Source: RH-AL1 sp964243435 (lineage in GTDB: Bacteria > Pseudomonadota > Alphaproteobacteria > Rhizobiales > Beijerinckiaceae). From it: a stretch of DNA of 64,000 bases. The position numbers were made by a program, and so were the translations under genes. Position 1 is the stretch's first letter. Each line of letters starts with the position of its first letter. The stretch lies in the NCBI GenBank assembly GCA_964243435.1, contig CAXTFM010000001.1, positions 1-64,000 of the forward strand, given 5' to 3'. The notes beneath the pieces are model-generated. The model was not told where the DNA came from, searched no databases, and was given only the letters and a program-made list of their open reading frames with translations. Positions 27,460 to 35,888 of the stretch are shown here, piece by piece.

Positions 27460-28773
27460 TCACGCCGCGGCGGCGCGCAGCCGGGCGAAGCCGGCGTCGA
27501 GGTCGGCCTGCAGGTCGGACACGTCCTCCAGCCCGATGGAGAAGCGCAGCGCCGGCCCTCCCGGCCGCCAGTTCGTCGCCGTGCGGTAGGGCGCGCAGTC
27601 GAAGGGCACGACGAGGCTCTCGTAGCCGCCCCAGGAATAACCCATCCCGAACAGTTCCAGGCCGTCCAGCATGGCCGCGAGGGCGGCGTGCGACGCCGGC
27701 TCCAGCACCACGGAGAACAGGCCGGACGAACCGCGGAAGTCGCGGCGCCAGTTCGCATGGCCGGGGCAGTCGGGAAAGGCCGGGTGCAGGACGCGGGACA
27801 CTTCGGGCCGCGCCTGCAGCCATGTTGCCATTGCGAGACCCTGCCGCTCGGCCTCGCGCAGCCGCAGGTCCATGGTGCGCAGGCCGCGCAGCGCCAGGAA
27901 CACGTCCTCCGGGCCGGGCAGCACCGCGAAACAGTTGAAGGTGGCGCGCAGCGCCTTCGCCCATTTGGCGTTGGCGGAGGTGAGGCCGAGCAGCAGGTCG
28001 GAATGGCCGGACAGGTACTTGGTGCCGGCCTCGATCGCGATGTCGATGCCAAGCGCGTGAGGTGGCAGGAAGATCGGCGTCGCCCAGGTGTTGTCGATCA
28101 TGGTGCAAAGGTCGCGTTCGCGCGCCAGCGCGACGAAACCCGGCAGGTTTGGCACCTCGAAGCTTTGCGAGCCGGGCGCTTCAAGGAACAGCACGCGCGT
28201 CTCGTCGCGTATGAGCGCGCGGACCTCGTTGATCGGCAGCAGGGGGTCGAAATAGGTGACGGCGACGCCGAAGCGGGCCAGCATCGTGTCGCAGAAGTTG
28301 CGGGTCGGGCGGTACACGCTGTCCATCACCAGCACGTGGTCGCCGGCCTTGGTGGCGGTGAGCAGGGCAATGGCGATGGCGGCGAGGCCCGAGGGCGTCA
28401 GCACCGTGGTGTCGGCGCCGGCAAGCTCGCTCCAGGCTTCCTCCAGCGCCTGCGTCGTCGGGGTGCCGTGGGTGCCGTAGGTGAAGCGCCCGCGGCGCGC
28501 CTGGAGGTCGGCGTAGGTCGGGTACAGCACCGTCGAGCCGCGGTAGATCGGCGTGTTGACGTAGCCGAACTGTTCGTGCGGGCGGCGCCCGGCCGCGGCC
28601 ATTCGGGTCCGCAGCGTCCAACCCTTGGCGTCCTTGCCNNNNNNNNNNNNNNNNNNNNNNNNNNNNNNNNNNNNNNNNNNNNNNNNNNNNNNNNNNNNNN
28701 NNNNNNNNNNNNNNNNNNNNNNNNNNNNNNNNNNNNNNTTGGCGTCCTTGCCCTTGGCGTCCTGGTCGCGCAT
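27460..28773 (-). CDS. metC: PLP-dependent trans-sulfuration enzyme (cystathionine beta-lyase-like), interrupted by a scaffold gap
   Basis: This belongs to the Cys/Met-metabolism PLP enzymes; by overall pattern it is closest to cystathionine beta-lyase, which gives homocysteine, pyruvate and ammonia. Motifs: TPIYRGSTVLYPTYADL, YGTHGTPTTQALEEAW, LTPSGLAAIAIALL, the PLP-binding DNTWATPIF, the Schiff-base Lys in AGTKYLSGHSD, and GYSWGGYESL and LRFSIGLEDVSDL near the end. The catalytic domain is intact. Near the N-terminus a 100-N gap falls inside a KGKDA repeat, so the true length is unknown. The start at 28773 lies ten bases after the MFS gene's stop with a GAGG ribosome site, suggesting co-transcription. 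Confidence 0.88.
   Translation of the reverse strand: MRDQDAKGKDAXXXXXXXXXXXXXXXXXXXXXXXXXXXXXXXXXXGKDAKGWTLRTRMAAAGRRPHEQFGYVNTPIYRGSTVLYPTYADLQARRGRFTYGTHGTPTTQALEEAWSELAGADTTVLTPSGLAAIAIALLTATKAGDHVLVMDSVYRPTRNFCDTMLARFGVAVTYFDPLLPINEVRALIRDETRVLFLEAPGSQSFEVPNLPGFVALARERDLCTMIDNTWATPIFLPPHALGIDIAIEAGTKYLSGHSDLLLGLTSANAKWAKALRATFNCFAVLPGPEDVFLALRGLRTMDLRLREAERQGLAMATWLQARPEVSRVLHPAFPDCPGHANWRRDFRGSSGLFSVVLEPASHAALAAMLDGLELFGMGYSWGGYESLVVPFDCAPYRTATNWRPGGPALRFSIGLEDVSDLQADLDAGFARLRAAAA
28623..28764 (-). repeat. 15-bp coding tandem repeat (KGKDA units) containing a 100-N scaffold gap
   Basis: The Ns run from 28639 to 28738. The same 14-base word TTGGCGTCCTTGCC stands on both sides of them, and the right flank continues into another half copy. 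The unit is 15 bases and encodes Lys-Gly-Lys-Asp-Ala in the PLP-enzyme frame. The assembly therefore broke in a short tandem array whose copy number is unknown. Confidence 0.9.
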
Positions 28774-28783
28774 GAATGCGTCC

Positions 28784-30004
28784 TCACCCTCGCTGTTCGC
28801 CGCCGGCCCCGGGCCGCGGCCCTCGATCCGTCAAGTAATAGCCGAGCCCGACGAGCAGGAAGGCGAGGCCGGCGAGGCACGTCCCGAGCCATCCGCCCCC
28901 CGCGTAGGCAAGGCCGGCCACGTAGGAGCCGAGCGCACCGCCGACGAAGAACATCGCGAGATAGAGCCCGTTCAAGCGCCCTCGTGCTTCGGCGTCGAGC
29001 GCGAAGATGTCGCGTTGCCCGATAACAAGGTGCGCCGCCACCGCCACGTCGAGGACGACGGCGGCGACGACGAGCAGCGGCCACGAACCCGAGGCGCCGC
29101 CGCCGGCCGCGAGCAGCAGCGCGCCGATCGCGCCCGCGAAGGCGAGGCTTGTGACGCGGTGCCCGTGCCCGGCGTCGGCGGCGCGCCCGGCGGCGGGCGA
29201 CACCAGCGCGCCGCCCGCCCCGACGAGTGCGAAGAGGCCGATGCCGCCCTGGGTGAAACCGAAGCGGGGCCCTTCCAGCAGCAGCGGCACCGCCGTCCAG
29301 AATAGGCTGAAGCAGCCGAAGAACATGGCGTGGTAGGTGCCGCGGCGGTGCAGCACCGGCGTATGGGCGAACAGCGGGCCGAGCGAGGCGAGCGCGCGGA
29401 GATAGGGCATGCCGTGGGGGCGGCGCTCCGGCAGCCGTGCGGCGAGCGTCAGCGCCACGACGACGATGGCGACGGCGCTGAGCGCGAAGATGCTGCGGTC
29501 GCCGAACAGTTCGGCGCAGAAGCTCGCCGCCGGGCGCGCCAGCATGATGCCGAACAGAAGGCCGCTGACCACCTGGCCGACGACGCGGCCGCGTTCGGCA
29601 TCGGCCGCGAGATGGCCGGCGAACGGCACCATGACCTGCACCGCGCTGCTCATCGCCCCGGTCACCAGCGAAGCGGCGAGGAACACGCCGGCGGTCGGCG
29701 CAGCGCCCGTCGCAGCGAGCGCCAGCACCAGCGCGGCGAGGAGGGCGAGGAGGAGCCGGCGGTTCTCCATGATGTCGCCGAGCGGCACGATTAGCACGAG
29801 GCCGATGGCGTAGCCGACCTGCGTCACCGTGACCAGAATACCGGCGCGCGCCGTCGACAGGCCGAGGTCGCGGCTGATCGGACCGATGAGCGGCTGGACG
29901 TAGTAGATGCTGGCGACGACGATGCCGCAGGCCAGCGACAGGAGCAGGATCACGGCGCCGGACACCGGACGCGGGTCGGCGGTGCGGGGGGCCTCAGACT
30001 CCAT
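28784..30004 (-). CDS. MFS transporter (drug/metabolite exporter type)
   Basis: A 406-residue major facilitator protein with about twelve hydrophobic segments, for example GAVILLLSLACGIVVASIYYVQP at the N-terminus and PLGDIMENRR in the loop after helix 2, where the family carries its GxxxDxxGRR motif. It resembles the YnfM/AraJ-like exporters; the substrate is unknown. I use the ATG at 30004 rather than the GTG one codon earlier. The PLP enzyme follows after ten bases, so the pair may handle a sulfur amino acid, but that is inference. Confidence 0.87.
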   Translation of the reverse strand: MESEAPRTADPRPVSGAVILLLSLACGIVVASIYYVQPLIGPISRDLGLSTARAGILVTVTQVGYAIGLVLIVPLGDIMENRRLLLALLAALVLALAATGAAPTAGVFLAASLVTGAMSSAVQVMVPFAGHLAADAERGRVVGQVVSGLLFGIMLARPAASFCAELFGDRSIFALSAVAIVVVALTLAARLPERRPHGMPYLRALASLGPLFAHTPVLHRRGTYHAMFFGCFSLFWTAVPLLLEGPRFGFTQGGIGLFALVGAGGALVSPAAGRAADAGHGHRVTSLAFAGAIGALLLAAGGGASGSWPLLVVAAVVLDVAVAAHLVIGQRDIFALDAEARGRLNGLYLAMFFVGGALGSYVAGLAYAGGGWLGTCLAGLAFLLVGLGYYLTDRGPRPGAGGEQRG

Positions 30005-30068
30005 CACGCGCGTCTACACCGTCGCGCCCACGCTGTCTGCCGTCGCGTCGCCTTTCGCGCGGGCGCCC

Positions 30069-30389
30069 TTACCCGTCTTCGCCGAACTTTGCCGCCACCA
30101 GCGCGGCGATGGCGTCGAGCGCGGCCGCCGCCTCGCGGCCGCGCGCCGTCACCGTGATGGTGGAGCCGATGCCGGCGCCGAGCGTCAGGATGCCCATGAT
30201 GGAGGTGCCGCCCACCGTGTCGCCGTTGCGGCTCACCGTGACATCGGCATCGAAGCCCTCGACGCATTGCACGAACTTGGCGGTGGCCCGGGCGTGGAGG
30301 CCGCGGCGGTTGACGATACGCAGCGCGCGGACGAGCGGGGCGTCGCCGTCCGGCCCGTCAAGCGTGTCGCGCGTCACCGGCCCGCTCAT
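30069..30389 (-). CDS. ptsH: HPr-family phosphocarrier protein
   Basis: A 106-residue HPr. The phosphorylatable His is in NRRGLHARAT (near residue 32) and the regulatory Ser that HprK modifies is in GGTSIMGILTL (near 63). A roughly 15-residue N-terminal extension precedes the fold. It overlaps the EIIA gene by 4 bp and closes the chvI-chvG-hprK-EIIA-HPr series. No sugar permease (EIIB or EIIC) is present, so the role is most likely regulatory, as known for alphaproteobacterial PTS relays. Confidence 0.94.
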   Translation of the reverse strand: MSGPVTRDTLDGPDGDAPLVRALRIVNRRGLHARATAKFVQCVEGFDADVTVSRNGDTVGGTSIMGILTLGAGIGSTITVTARGREAAAALDAIAALVAAKFGEDG

Positions 30390-30787
30390 TTGCCGCTCAG
30401 CACGCGGCTGGCGACATAGATGTACTTGCGCCCTGCGTCCTGCGCCTGGATCACCGCCTGTTCCAGGCTCGCCGCCTCGCGCACCGAGGCGAGCTTGATG
30501 AGCATGGGCAGGTTGATGCCGGCGACGACCTCGACATGGGCGCCGTTCATCACGGAAATGGCGAGGTTCGACGGGGTGCCGCCGAACATGTCGGTCAGCA
30601 CCACGACGCCGGCGCCGCTGTCGACGGCGCTCACCGCGTCGACGATGTCGCCGCGCCGACGCTCGACGTCGTCCTCGGGGCCGATGGAAATGGTGGCGAC
30701 CTGCTTTTGCGGGCCGACGACGTGCTCCAACGCGGCGCGGAACTGCGTCGCGAGTTCCCCATGCGTGACCAGGACCATGCCGATCAC
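30386..30787 (-). CDS. PTS EIIA component, mannose family (EIIA-Man / ManX-like)
   Basis: A 133-residue EIIA-Man domain protein that takes a phosphoryl group from HPr. The active-site His is in VLVTHGELA (near residue 10), with VVLTDMFGGTPSNLA in the middle. It has no fused EIIB domain. The start is GTG at 30787, ten bases behind an AGGAG ribosome site; an internal ATG at 30778 is the alternative. Its stop overlaps the HPr start. In this gene order it probably works in signalling rather than mannose uptake. Confidence 0.93.
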   Translation of the reverse strand: MIGMVLVTHGELATQFRAALEHVVGPQKQVATISIGPEDDVERRRGDIVDAVSAVDSGAGVVVLTDMFGGTPSNLAISVMNGAHVEVVAGINLPMLIKLASVREAASLEQAVIQAQDAGRKYIYVASRVLSGK

Positions 30788-31033
30788 GGTTGGCCGGCTC
30801 CTAACGGACGGCCGGTCATGGGGCGCACGGGGCACCCGGTCGGAGGCGAAGCGTCGCCGGTCATGATCCGACGCAATCCCACAGCGGTACTCCCGCCCTT
30901 GTACAGGTTCGCCGCCGCCCCGCGCAACGAGCACGGGATTGAACGAACGACGCGGCGCACAGATGCCGCAAAGGAGGTGGCGGTGAAAGGACCGCTGCAC
31001 GCTTGCCGCGGAATTTGGCGCGCGGCGGGGTGC

Positions 31034-31564
31034 TCAACGGTGCTTCCCGGCGACGTGTGACCGTTTCATCGCACCCGGCCGGCGCGCACCCGCCATCCCT
31101 GCCGGGACGACGACGCCGTCCCACCATTCGTGGACCCGCGCGGCGCGGTCGGCAGTTGGCGCGGAACCGGGCGCGGGCAGGCTGAGCGCGGACAGGTCAA
31201 GCGTCGGCAGGTCGCGCAGCGCCGCCGGGCGCGCCAGCGCGCCGGGAAGGTCGACGAGGCCGGCGATCGGCGCCTCGGCACGGAACGGCATGGCGACGAG
31301 CCCCAATCCTCGGCGCTCGATGAAGCCCGCCGTGCGCGGGTGCGGGCGCACGACGAGCGCTTCGGCCGCGCGATCCATGCGGTGCGGCCACAGCAGGACG
31401 CGGTCGTCGCCGATCAGCTCGACCCGCCGTGCCGGACGCGACCCAGCGAGCAGTGCCGCCGCCAAGCTGCTCTTTCCCGCACGCGACGCGCCGCGGATGA
31501 GGAGTGCGCGCCGCCCGATGGCGACGGCGGTGGCGTGGAGGGCGAGCGGCTCAGGCTGCAGCAT
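31034..31564 (-). CDS. hprK: HPr kinase/phosphorylase, short alphaproteobacterial form
   Basis: HprK phosphorylates and dephosphorylates HPr on its Ser. This 176-residue version has only the C-terminal catalytic domain: it starts LHATAVAIGRRALLIRG, with the P-loop GASRAGKSSLA near residue 25 and then VELIGDDRVLL, the conserved acidic motif. The ATG at 31564 lies inside the last codons of chvG (14-bp overlap), so translation is coupled. A gap of 246 bases separates it from EIIA. The long N-terminal domain found in Firmicutes is absent, as is normal in this group. Confidence 0.92.
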   Translation of the reverse strand: MLQPEPLALHATAVAIGRRALLIRGASRAGKSSLAAALLAGSRPARRVELIGDDRVLLWPHRMDRAAEALVVRPHPRTAGFIERRGLGLVAMPFRAEAPIAGLVDLPGALARPAALRDLPTLDLSALSLPAPGSAPTADRAARVHEWWDGVVVPAGMAGARRPGAMKRSHVAGKHR

Positions 31565-33380
31565 CGCACGCAGCCGGCAGCCACACCACGAAGCGGGCGC
31601 CGAGCACCCCGCCCGCATTGTCATCGCTGTCCGGCGGCACCACCCTGTTGCTGGCGACGATGGACCCGCCGTGCGCTTCGACGATCTGACGCGAAATGGA
31701 CAGGCCGAGCCCGGAGTTCTGCCCGAACCCCTGCTCGGGACGGTCGGTGTAGAAGCGCTCGAAGATGCGCTCGAAGGCGTCGGCGGGAATGCCCGGCCCG
31801 TCGTCGTCGCAGACGATTTCAAAACCGTTTCCTGCCGTGCCGCGCCCGGTGCTGCGCGTCGGCCGCATCGCGACGCGCACGCTGCCGCCCTGTTCCGAGA
31901 AGGACCGGGCGTTGTCGATCAGGTTGTTGAACACCTGGCCGAGGCGCGAATCGTAGCCGTTGACGAGCACGGGCGCCGGATCGCCACCCTCGTCCCAGCT
32001 CGGCGTGACGTCGAGGCTGACCCGCACCCCGCCGAGCCCGATGCCATTGGCCACCGCCACCACCGCGCGCAGCACCTGCACGAGGTCGACCTCGCCATTG
32101 TCGGCCCGCGCCAACTCGGCATCGAGGCGGGACGCATCCGAAATGTCGGTGATGAGGCGGTCGAGCCGCTTCACGTCGTGCTGGATGATGGCGAGCAGCC
32201 GTTCCTGCGCGCTTTGCGTGCGGGCGATCGGCAGCGTTTCAACCGCGCTGCGCAGCGAGGTCAGCGGGTTCTTCAACTCGTGGGCGACGTCGGCGGCGAA
32301 GCGCTCGATCGCCTCGATGCGGTTGTACAGCGCCTTGGTCATGTCGCGCAGCGAGCCGCTGAGGTGGCCGATCTCGTCGGCGCGGGTCGTGAAGTCGGGA
32401 ATCTCCTGGCGGGACTTGGTGCCGCGTCGCACCCGGTCGGCGGCCTCGGCCAGGCGACGCATCGGCTCCGCGATTGTACCGGCGAGGAACAGCGACAGCA
32501 GGAACATCACCGCCGCCGACACCAGAAAGATGCGCACGATGGCCCAGCGTTCGGAGGCGATGATGCCGTCGATGTCGCCGCCGAGCGTGGACAGCAGCAG
32601 CACGCCCTGCACCGCGCGCCCGCTTTGGATGGGCACGGCGACGGAGATGATGGTGTCGCCCTTGGCGTTGACGCGGACGATGTTCTGCATGGTGCCGTCG
32701 AGCGCGCCGACGACCTCGGGGAAGTTCTTCCCGTTGCGGCCGGTGTATTCCTCGACGCGGGCCACGGGGGCGCGGCCGAAGCTGCCCTTGACCGCGTTCC
32801 AGGTCCGCTCGGTCAGCGTGGTCGGCTCCTCCGACGCCTGGTGAGGCGCGGACGGGCGACGGCTGAGGGCGCGCGAGTCGATGAGAAGGTAGCTGTCGCG
32901 GTCGAAGATGCGGGCGCGGGTGCGCGTCGGCAGCACCAGGCGGCGCAGCACGGGGCCGATGCGCTCCGGGTTGATGGAGAACTCCAGCGACGGGGTATCC
33001 TCGGCGGGTGTCCGTACCGCCTGCCCCGGCGCCGACTGCAGCAGCTTTTCCGGGTCGAGCTGGATGGCATCGGTGTTGACGCTGGCCGAGGCCGAGATCG
33101 CCGCCGCGATGATCTCGCCCTGCGTTTCCAGGCTTTGCACGCGGGCGTCGATCAGCCCCTCGCGGAACTGGTTGATGTACAGGAAGCCGATCGCCAGGGC
33201 GACGAGACCGCCAAGGTTGAGGAACACGATGCGGCGCGTCAGCGACGACGAGAAGCGCGCGGTGGCCGCGTGCAACAGCGGTTGGCTGCGCCGCATGGCG
33301 CCGCGGACGACGCGGCGGGCGCGCTTCCAAGTATCGCCGGCCAGCCCGGGCTTCGACGCGTGCTGGAGTTCGATGCTCAC
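31551..33380 (-). CDS. chvG: Sensor histidine kinase ChvG
   Basis: A 609-residue membrane histidine kinase. Order: cytoplasmic N-terminal tail, TM1 (IVFLNLGGLVALAIGFLYI near residue 51), a periplasmic sensor domain of about 210 residues, TM2 (VSAAVMFLLSLFLAGTIA), HAMP, the phosphoacceptor box FAADVAHELKNPLTSLRSAVE near residue 372, the N box FNNLIDNARSF and the G boxes DDGPGIPADAFERIF and GLGLSISRQIVEAHGG. In rhizobia, agrobacteria and brucellae ChvG senses envelope and acid stress and signals to ChvI. Here it sits 115 bases behind chvI and overlaps hprK, the conserved order. Confidence 0.94.
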   Translation of the reverse strand: MSIELQHASKPGLAGDTWKRARRVVRGAMRRSQPLLHAATARFSSSLTRRIVFLNLGGLVALAIGFLYINQFREGLIDARVQSLETQGEIIAAAISASASVNTDAIQLDPEKLLQSAPGQAVRTPAEDTPSLEFSINPERIGPVLRRLVLPTRTRARIFDRDSYLLIDSRALSRRPSAPHQASEEPTTLTERTWNAVKGSFGRAPVARVEEYTGRNGKNFPEVVGALDGTMQNIVRVNAKGDTIISVAVPIQSGRAVQGVLLLSTLGGDIDGIIASERWAIVRIFLVSAAVMFLLSLFLAGTIAEPMRRLAEAADRVRRGTKSRQEIPDFTTRADEIGHLSGSLRDMTKALYNRIEAIERFAADVAHELKNPLTSLRSAVETLPIARTQSAQERLLAIIQHDVKRLDRLITDISDASRLDAELARADNGEVDLVQVLRAVVAVANGIGLGGVRVSLDVTPSWDEGGDPAPVLVNGYDSRLGQVFNNLIDNARSFSEQGGSVRVAMRPTRSTGRGTAGNGFEIVCDDDGPGIPADAFERIFERFYTDRPEQGFGQNSGLGLSISRQIVEAHGGSIVASNRVVPPDSDDNAGGVLGARFVVWLPAACDAAA

Positions 33381-33495
33381 CGGTCGCGCACGGCGCGCGC
33401 GGTTGGGAGATGCGTCATGGCGCGGCAGCGGATGGCGCCATGGCGGTAGGCGAAACGGGTCACGGCGCAGGGCATGGCGGCTGAAACGGCCGGTG

Positions 33496-34191
33496 CTATT
33501 CCTTGAACCGGTAGCCGACGCCGTACAGCGTTTCGATCATCTCGAAGTCGTCGTCCACCACCTTGAACTTCTTGCGCAGGCGCTTGATGTGGCTGTCGAT
33601 GGTGCGGTCATCGACGTAGACCTGATCGTCATAGGCGGCGTCCATCAGCGCGTTGCGGCTTTTCACGACGCCGGGCCGGGTGGCGAGGGCTTGAAGGATC
33701 AGGAACTCGGTGACGGTGAGCACCACCGGATCGTTCTTCCAGGTGCAGGTGTGGCGTTCCGGGTCCATCTTGAGCAGGCCGCGCTCCAGTATCTTGGCCT
33801 CGGACTCCTTCTGCGCGGCGGCTTCCTTGGGGTTGGCGCGGCGCAGGATGGCCTTGACCCGTTCGACGAGCAGGCGCTGCGAGAACGGCTTCCGGATGAA
33901 GTCGTCGGCGCCCATCTTGAGGCCGAACAGCTCGTCGATCTCCTCGTCCTTGGAGGTGAGGAAGATCACCGGCAGGTCGGAACGCTGGCGCAGCCGACGT
34001 AGCAGCTCCATGCCATCCATGCGCGGCATCTTGATGTCGAAGATGGCGAGGTCGGGCGGGTTGGTCTTCAGTCCATCAAGCGCCATGGAGCCGTCCGTGT
34101 AGGTTTGCACACGGTAGCCCTCGCCTTCCAGGGCGATTGAGACGGACGTCAGGATGTTGCGGTCGTCGTCGACCAGGGCGATGTTGGGCAT
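33496..34191 (-). CDS. chvI: OmpR-family response regulator ChvI
   Basis: A 231-residue response regulator. The receiver has the acidic pair VDDD near residue 8, the phospho-acceptor Asp in IFDIKMPRMDG, Thr in FLTSKDEE and Lys in FIRKPF. The winged-helix DNA-binding domain follows (VVLTVTEFLILQALA, VDDRTIDSHIKRLRKKF, TLYGVGYRFKE). The ATG at 34191 is chosen because the receiver starts there; upstream frame is a shadow. Partner of ChvG. A striking inverted repeat lies about 110 bases upstream and may be a control site. Confidence 0.95.
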   Translation of the reverse strand: MPNIALVDDDRNILTSVSIALEGEGYRVQTYTDGSMALDGLKTNPPDLAIFDIKMPRMDGMELLRRLRQRSDLPVIFLTSKDEEIDELFGLKMGADDFIRKPFSQRLLVERVKAILRRANPKEAAAQKESEAKILERGLLKMDPERHTCTWKNDPVVLTVTEFLILQALATRPGVVKSRNALMDAAYDDQVYVDDRTIDSHIKRLRKKFKVVDDDFEMIETLYGVGYRFKE

Positions 34192-34303
34192 CGTGATCTC
34201 GCGCTCCCGATGGCAACCGCAGCACGACCATCCGACGACCGCAGCTTCGCCGGCAGTCGACCGCGGCAACCTTTTCCAGTCCACGTCGCCGACAGGCGAC
34301 GCG

Positions 34304-34333
34304 GCTGAAATGTGACACTACGACATTTTCAGC
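34304..34333. promoter_or_regulatory. Inverted repeat upstream of chvI
   Basis: Left arm GCTGAAATGT and right arm ACATTTTCAGC are inverted copies, apart from one extra base, around a 9-base centre. The repeat is AT-richer than its surroundings, lies in the 240-base gap upstream of chvI and has no T tract, so an operator is likelier than a terminator. The binding protein is unknown; autoregulation by ChvI is only a guess. Confidence 0.4.
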
Positions 34334-34431
34334 GGTGGGCCGTTCGCGGACGCTTGTCAAGTTCGCCGTCGGTCAGGGCCGCCTGCATCGAATCACATCG
34401 GTGACGTCCCTGGATCCCTCGCGCCCGCCTT

Positions 34432-34932
34432 TCAGAAGTTCACGACCTTGTTCTCGCCGACGTCGTGCGGCGCCTCGCCGGTCAGCCGCGCCTTGGCGTA
34501 GCCGTAGGCGTAGAGCCATTTGGACGAGGGCGAGTCCCAGTATTCGGCGCTGTCCACCTCGACGCAGATCAGGGAAATGCCGGGGTCGTCCGGCCCCTTC
34601 GGGAACCACACGCGCAGCCCCTCGCTCCACAGCTCCCTGACTTTGGCCGCGTCGTGAACGAGTTTGGCCCGGCCGGCGACGGATACGTAATTCTGGCTTT
34701 TCGGCTCGGAGTAGGCGAGGAGCACGTGGTCCTCATGCGCGATCTCGTCGGTCTTGGGCGTCTCGTCGCGCGTCGCGAACCAGAGCTGGCCGCTGAATTC
34801 CTTATTAATCGCCGCCATCGGGCGGCCGCGCATGCCATCATGCGTCGATGTCACCATCAGCGCGATGCCGACGTCCTTGATCATCTCCCAAACCTTGTGC
34901 TTCTCCTCTAGAGAGTCGACCACCTTCGCCAT
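34432..34932 (-). CDS. Pyridoxamine 5'-phosphate oxidase-fold (general stress protein 26-like) protein
   Basis: A 166-residue split-barrel flavin-binding protein of the general stress protein type. Visible features: KHKVWEMIKDVGIALMVTSTHDGMRGRPMAAI at the N-terminus, the barrel strands FSGQLWFATRDETPKTDEI and QNYVSVAGRAKLV, and the SAEYWDSPSSKW motif. The substrate is not known and it is unlikely to be the true PdxH, because the PLP-binding arm is absent. The ATG at 34932 follows a GGAGG ribosome site. It is divergent from the HugZ-like gene across 114 bases; both encode related folds. Confidence 0.85.
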   Translation of the reverse strand: MAKVVDSLEEKHKVWEMIKDVGIALMVTSTHDGMRGRPMAAINKEFSGQLWFATRDETPKTDEIAHEDHVLLAYSEPKSQNYVSVAGRAKLVHDAAKVRELWSEGLRVWFPKGPDDPGISLICVEVDSAEYWDSPSSKWLYAYGYAKARLTGEAPHDVGENKVVNF

Positions 34933-35046
34933 TGCGACCTCCTCGATTGGCTGTCGCGCAAACGGCACCCTCGCGCCGTTGGTTCCTGTGGGCACGGCAC
35001 GGGGGCGGGCGCGAACTCCTCGTGGGCACGGTCGCGGGAGGCTGGC

Positions 35047-35805
35047 ATGAGCGGCGAGGACCAAGTGCCGGCGTTCGATGCGCTGGCGGAGGCCAAGCGC
35101 CTGTTGCGCTCGGTCAGGGCCGGGGCGCTCGCCACCCTGACCGCGTCGGGCGATCCGTTCTCGACGCTGGTTACGGTGGCGACCGACCATGACGGGTCGC
35201 CGCTGCTCCTCGTGTCGCAACTCTCGGCGCATACCCGCCACCTCGACGGCGACGGGCGGTGCTCGCTGCTGCTTGCCGAGACGGGGACCGGCGATCCGCT
35301 CACCCATTCCCGCCTCACCCTGACCGGCAAGGCGGCCAAGGTGAGCGCGCCGTCCGAGCGGGCGCGGGTGCGCGGGCGCTTCCTCGCCCGCCATCCCAAG
35401 GCCGAGCTTTACGCCGATTTCGGCGACTTCTCGTTCTGGCGGGTCACGGCGGAGCAGGCCCACCTCAACGGCGGCTTCGCCCGCGCGGCACGCTTCCCCG
35501 CGAGCCGGTTGACGACGTCGCTCGCCGACGCGGCCACCCTGATCGCGGCGGAAGCCAACGCGGTGGCCCACATGAACGCCGACCACGCCGACGCGCTCGC
35601 GCTCTACGCGCAGGTGCTGGATGGCCGGGCAGCCGGCGCCTGGGTCGCGACCGGCCTTGATCCCGACGGGCTGGACCTTTCCTGCGGCGACGGCACCGCG
35701 CGTCTCGTCTTTCCCGAGCGCATCACCACGCCCGGCGACCTGCGCAAGGTGCTTGTCGCCCTGGCGGAACAGGCCCGCGCCGCGTCCGCGAACCCCACGC
35801 CGTAA
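35047..35805 (+). CDS. HugZ-family heme-binding/oxygenase-like protein (split barrel plus DUF2470)
   Basis: A 252-residue protein with an N-terminal FMN-type split barrel (LLRSVRAGALATLTASGDPFSTLVTVATD, LSQLSAHTRHL-like segment) and a C-terminal DUF2470 domain (ANAVAHMNADHADALALYA). This combination is typical of HugZ-type heme utilisation proteins, which bind and degrade heme. Heme transport genes are not nearby. The ATG at 35047 follows a GGGAGG ribosome site. Confidence 0.85.
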   Translation: MSGEDQVPAFDALAEAKRLLRSVRAGALATLTASGDPFSTLVTVATDHDGSPLLLVSQLSAHTRHLDGDGRCSLLLAETGTGDPLTHSRLTLTGKAAKVSAPSERARVRGRFLARHPKAELYADFGDFSFWRVTAEQAHLNGGFARAARFPASRLTTSLADAATLIAAEANAVAHMNADHADALALYAQVLDGRAAGAWVATGLDPDGLDLSCGDGTARLVFPERITTPGDLRKVLVALAEQARAASANPTP

Positions 35806-35888
35806 GGATCGGCGCTTACCGAGCCGGCCGCGCCCGACGTTGCACGAAAGTTGCTGGTGCGGGCGGCATTCACCCACGCGAGTGTTCG

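Noticed and set aside
30975..31059. Possible short plus-strand peptide behind AAAGGAGG upstream of EIIA
   Set aside because: Only about 25 codons, antisense to the PTS intergenic region and hprK end, with no other support; the ribosome-site-like string is probably chance.
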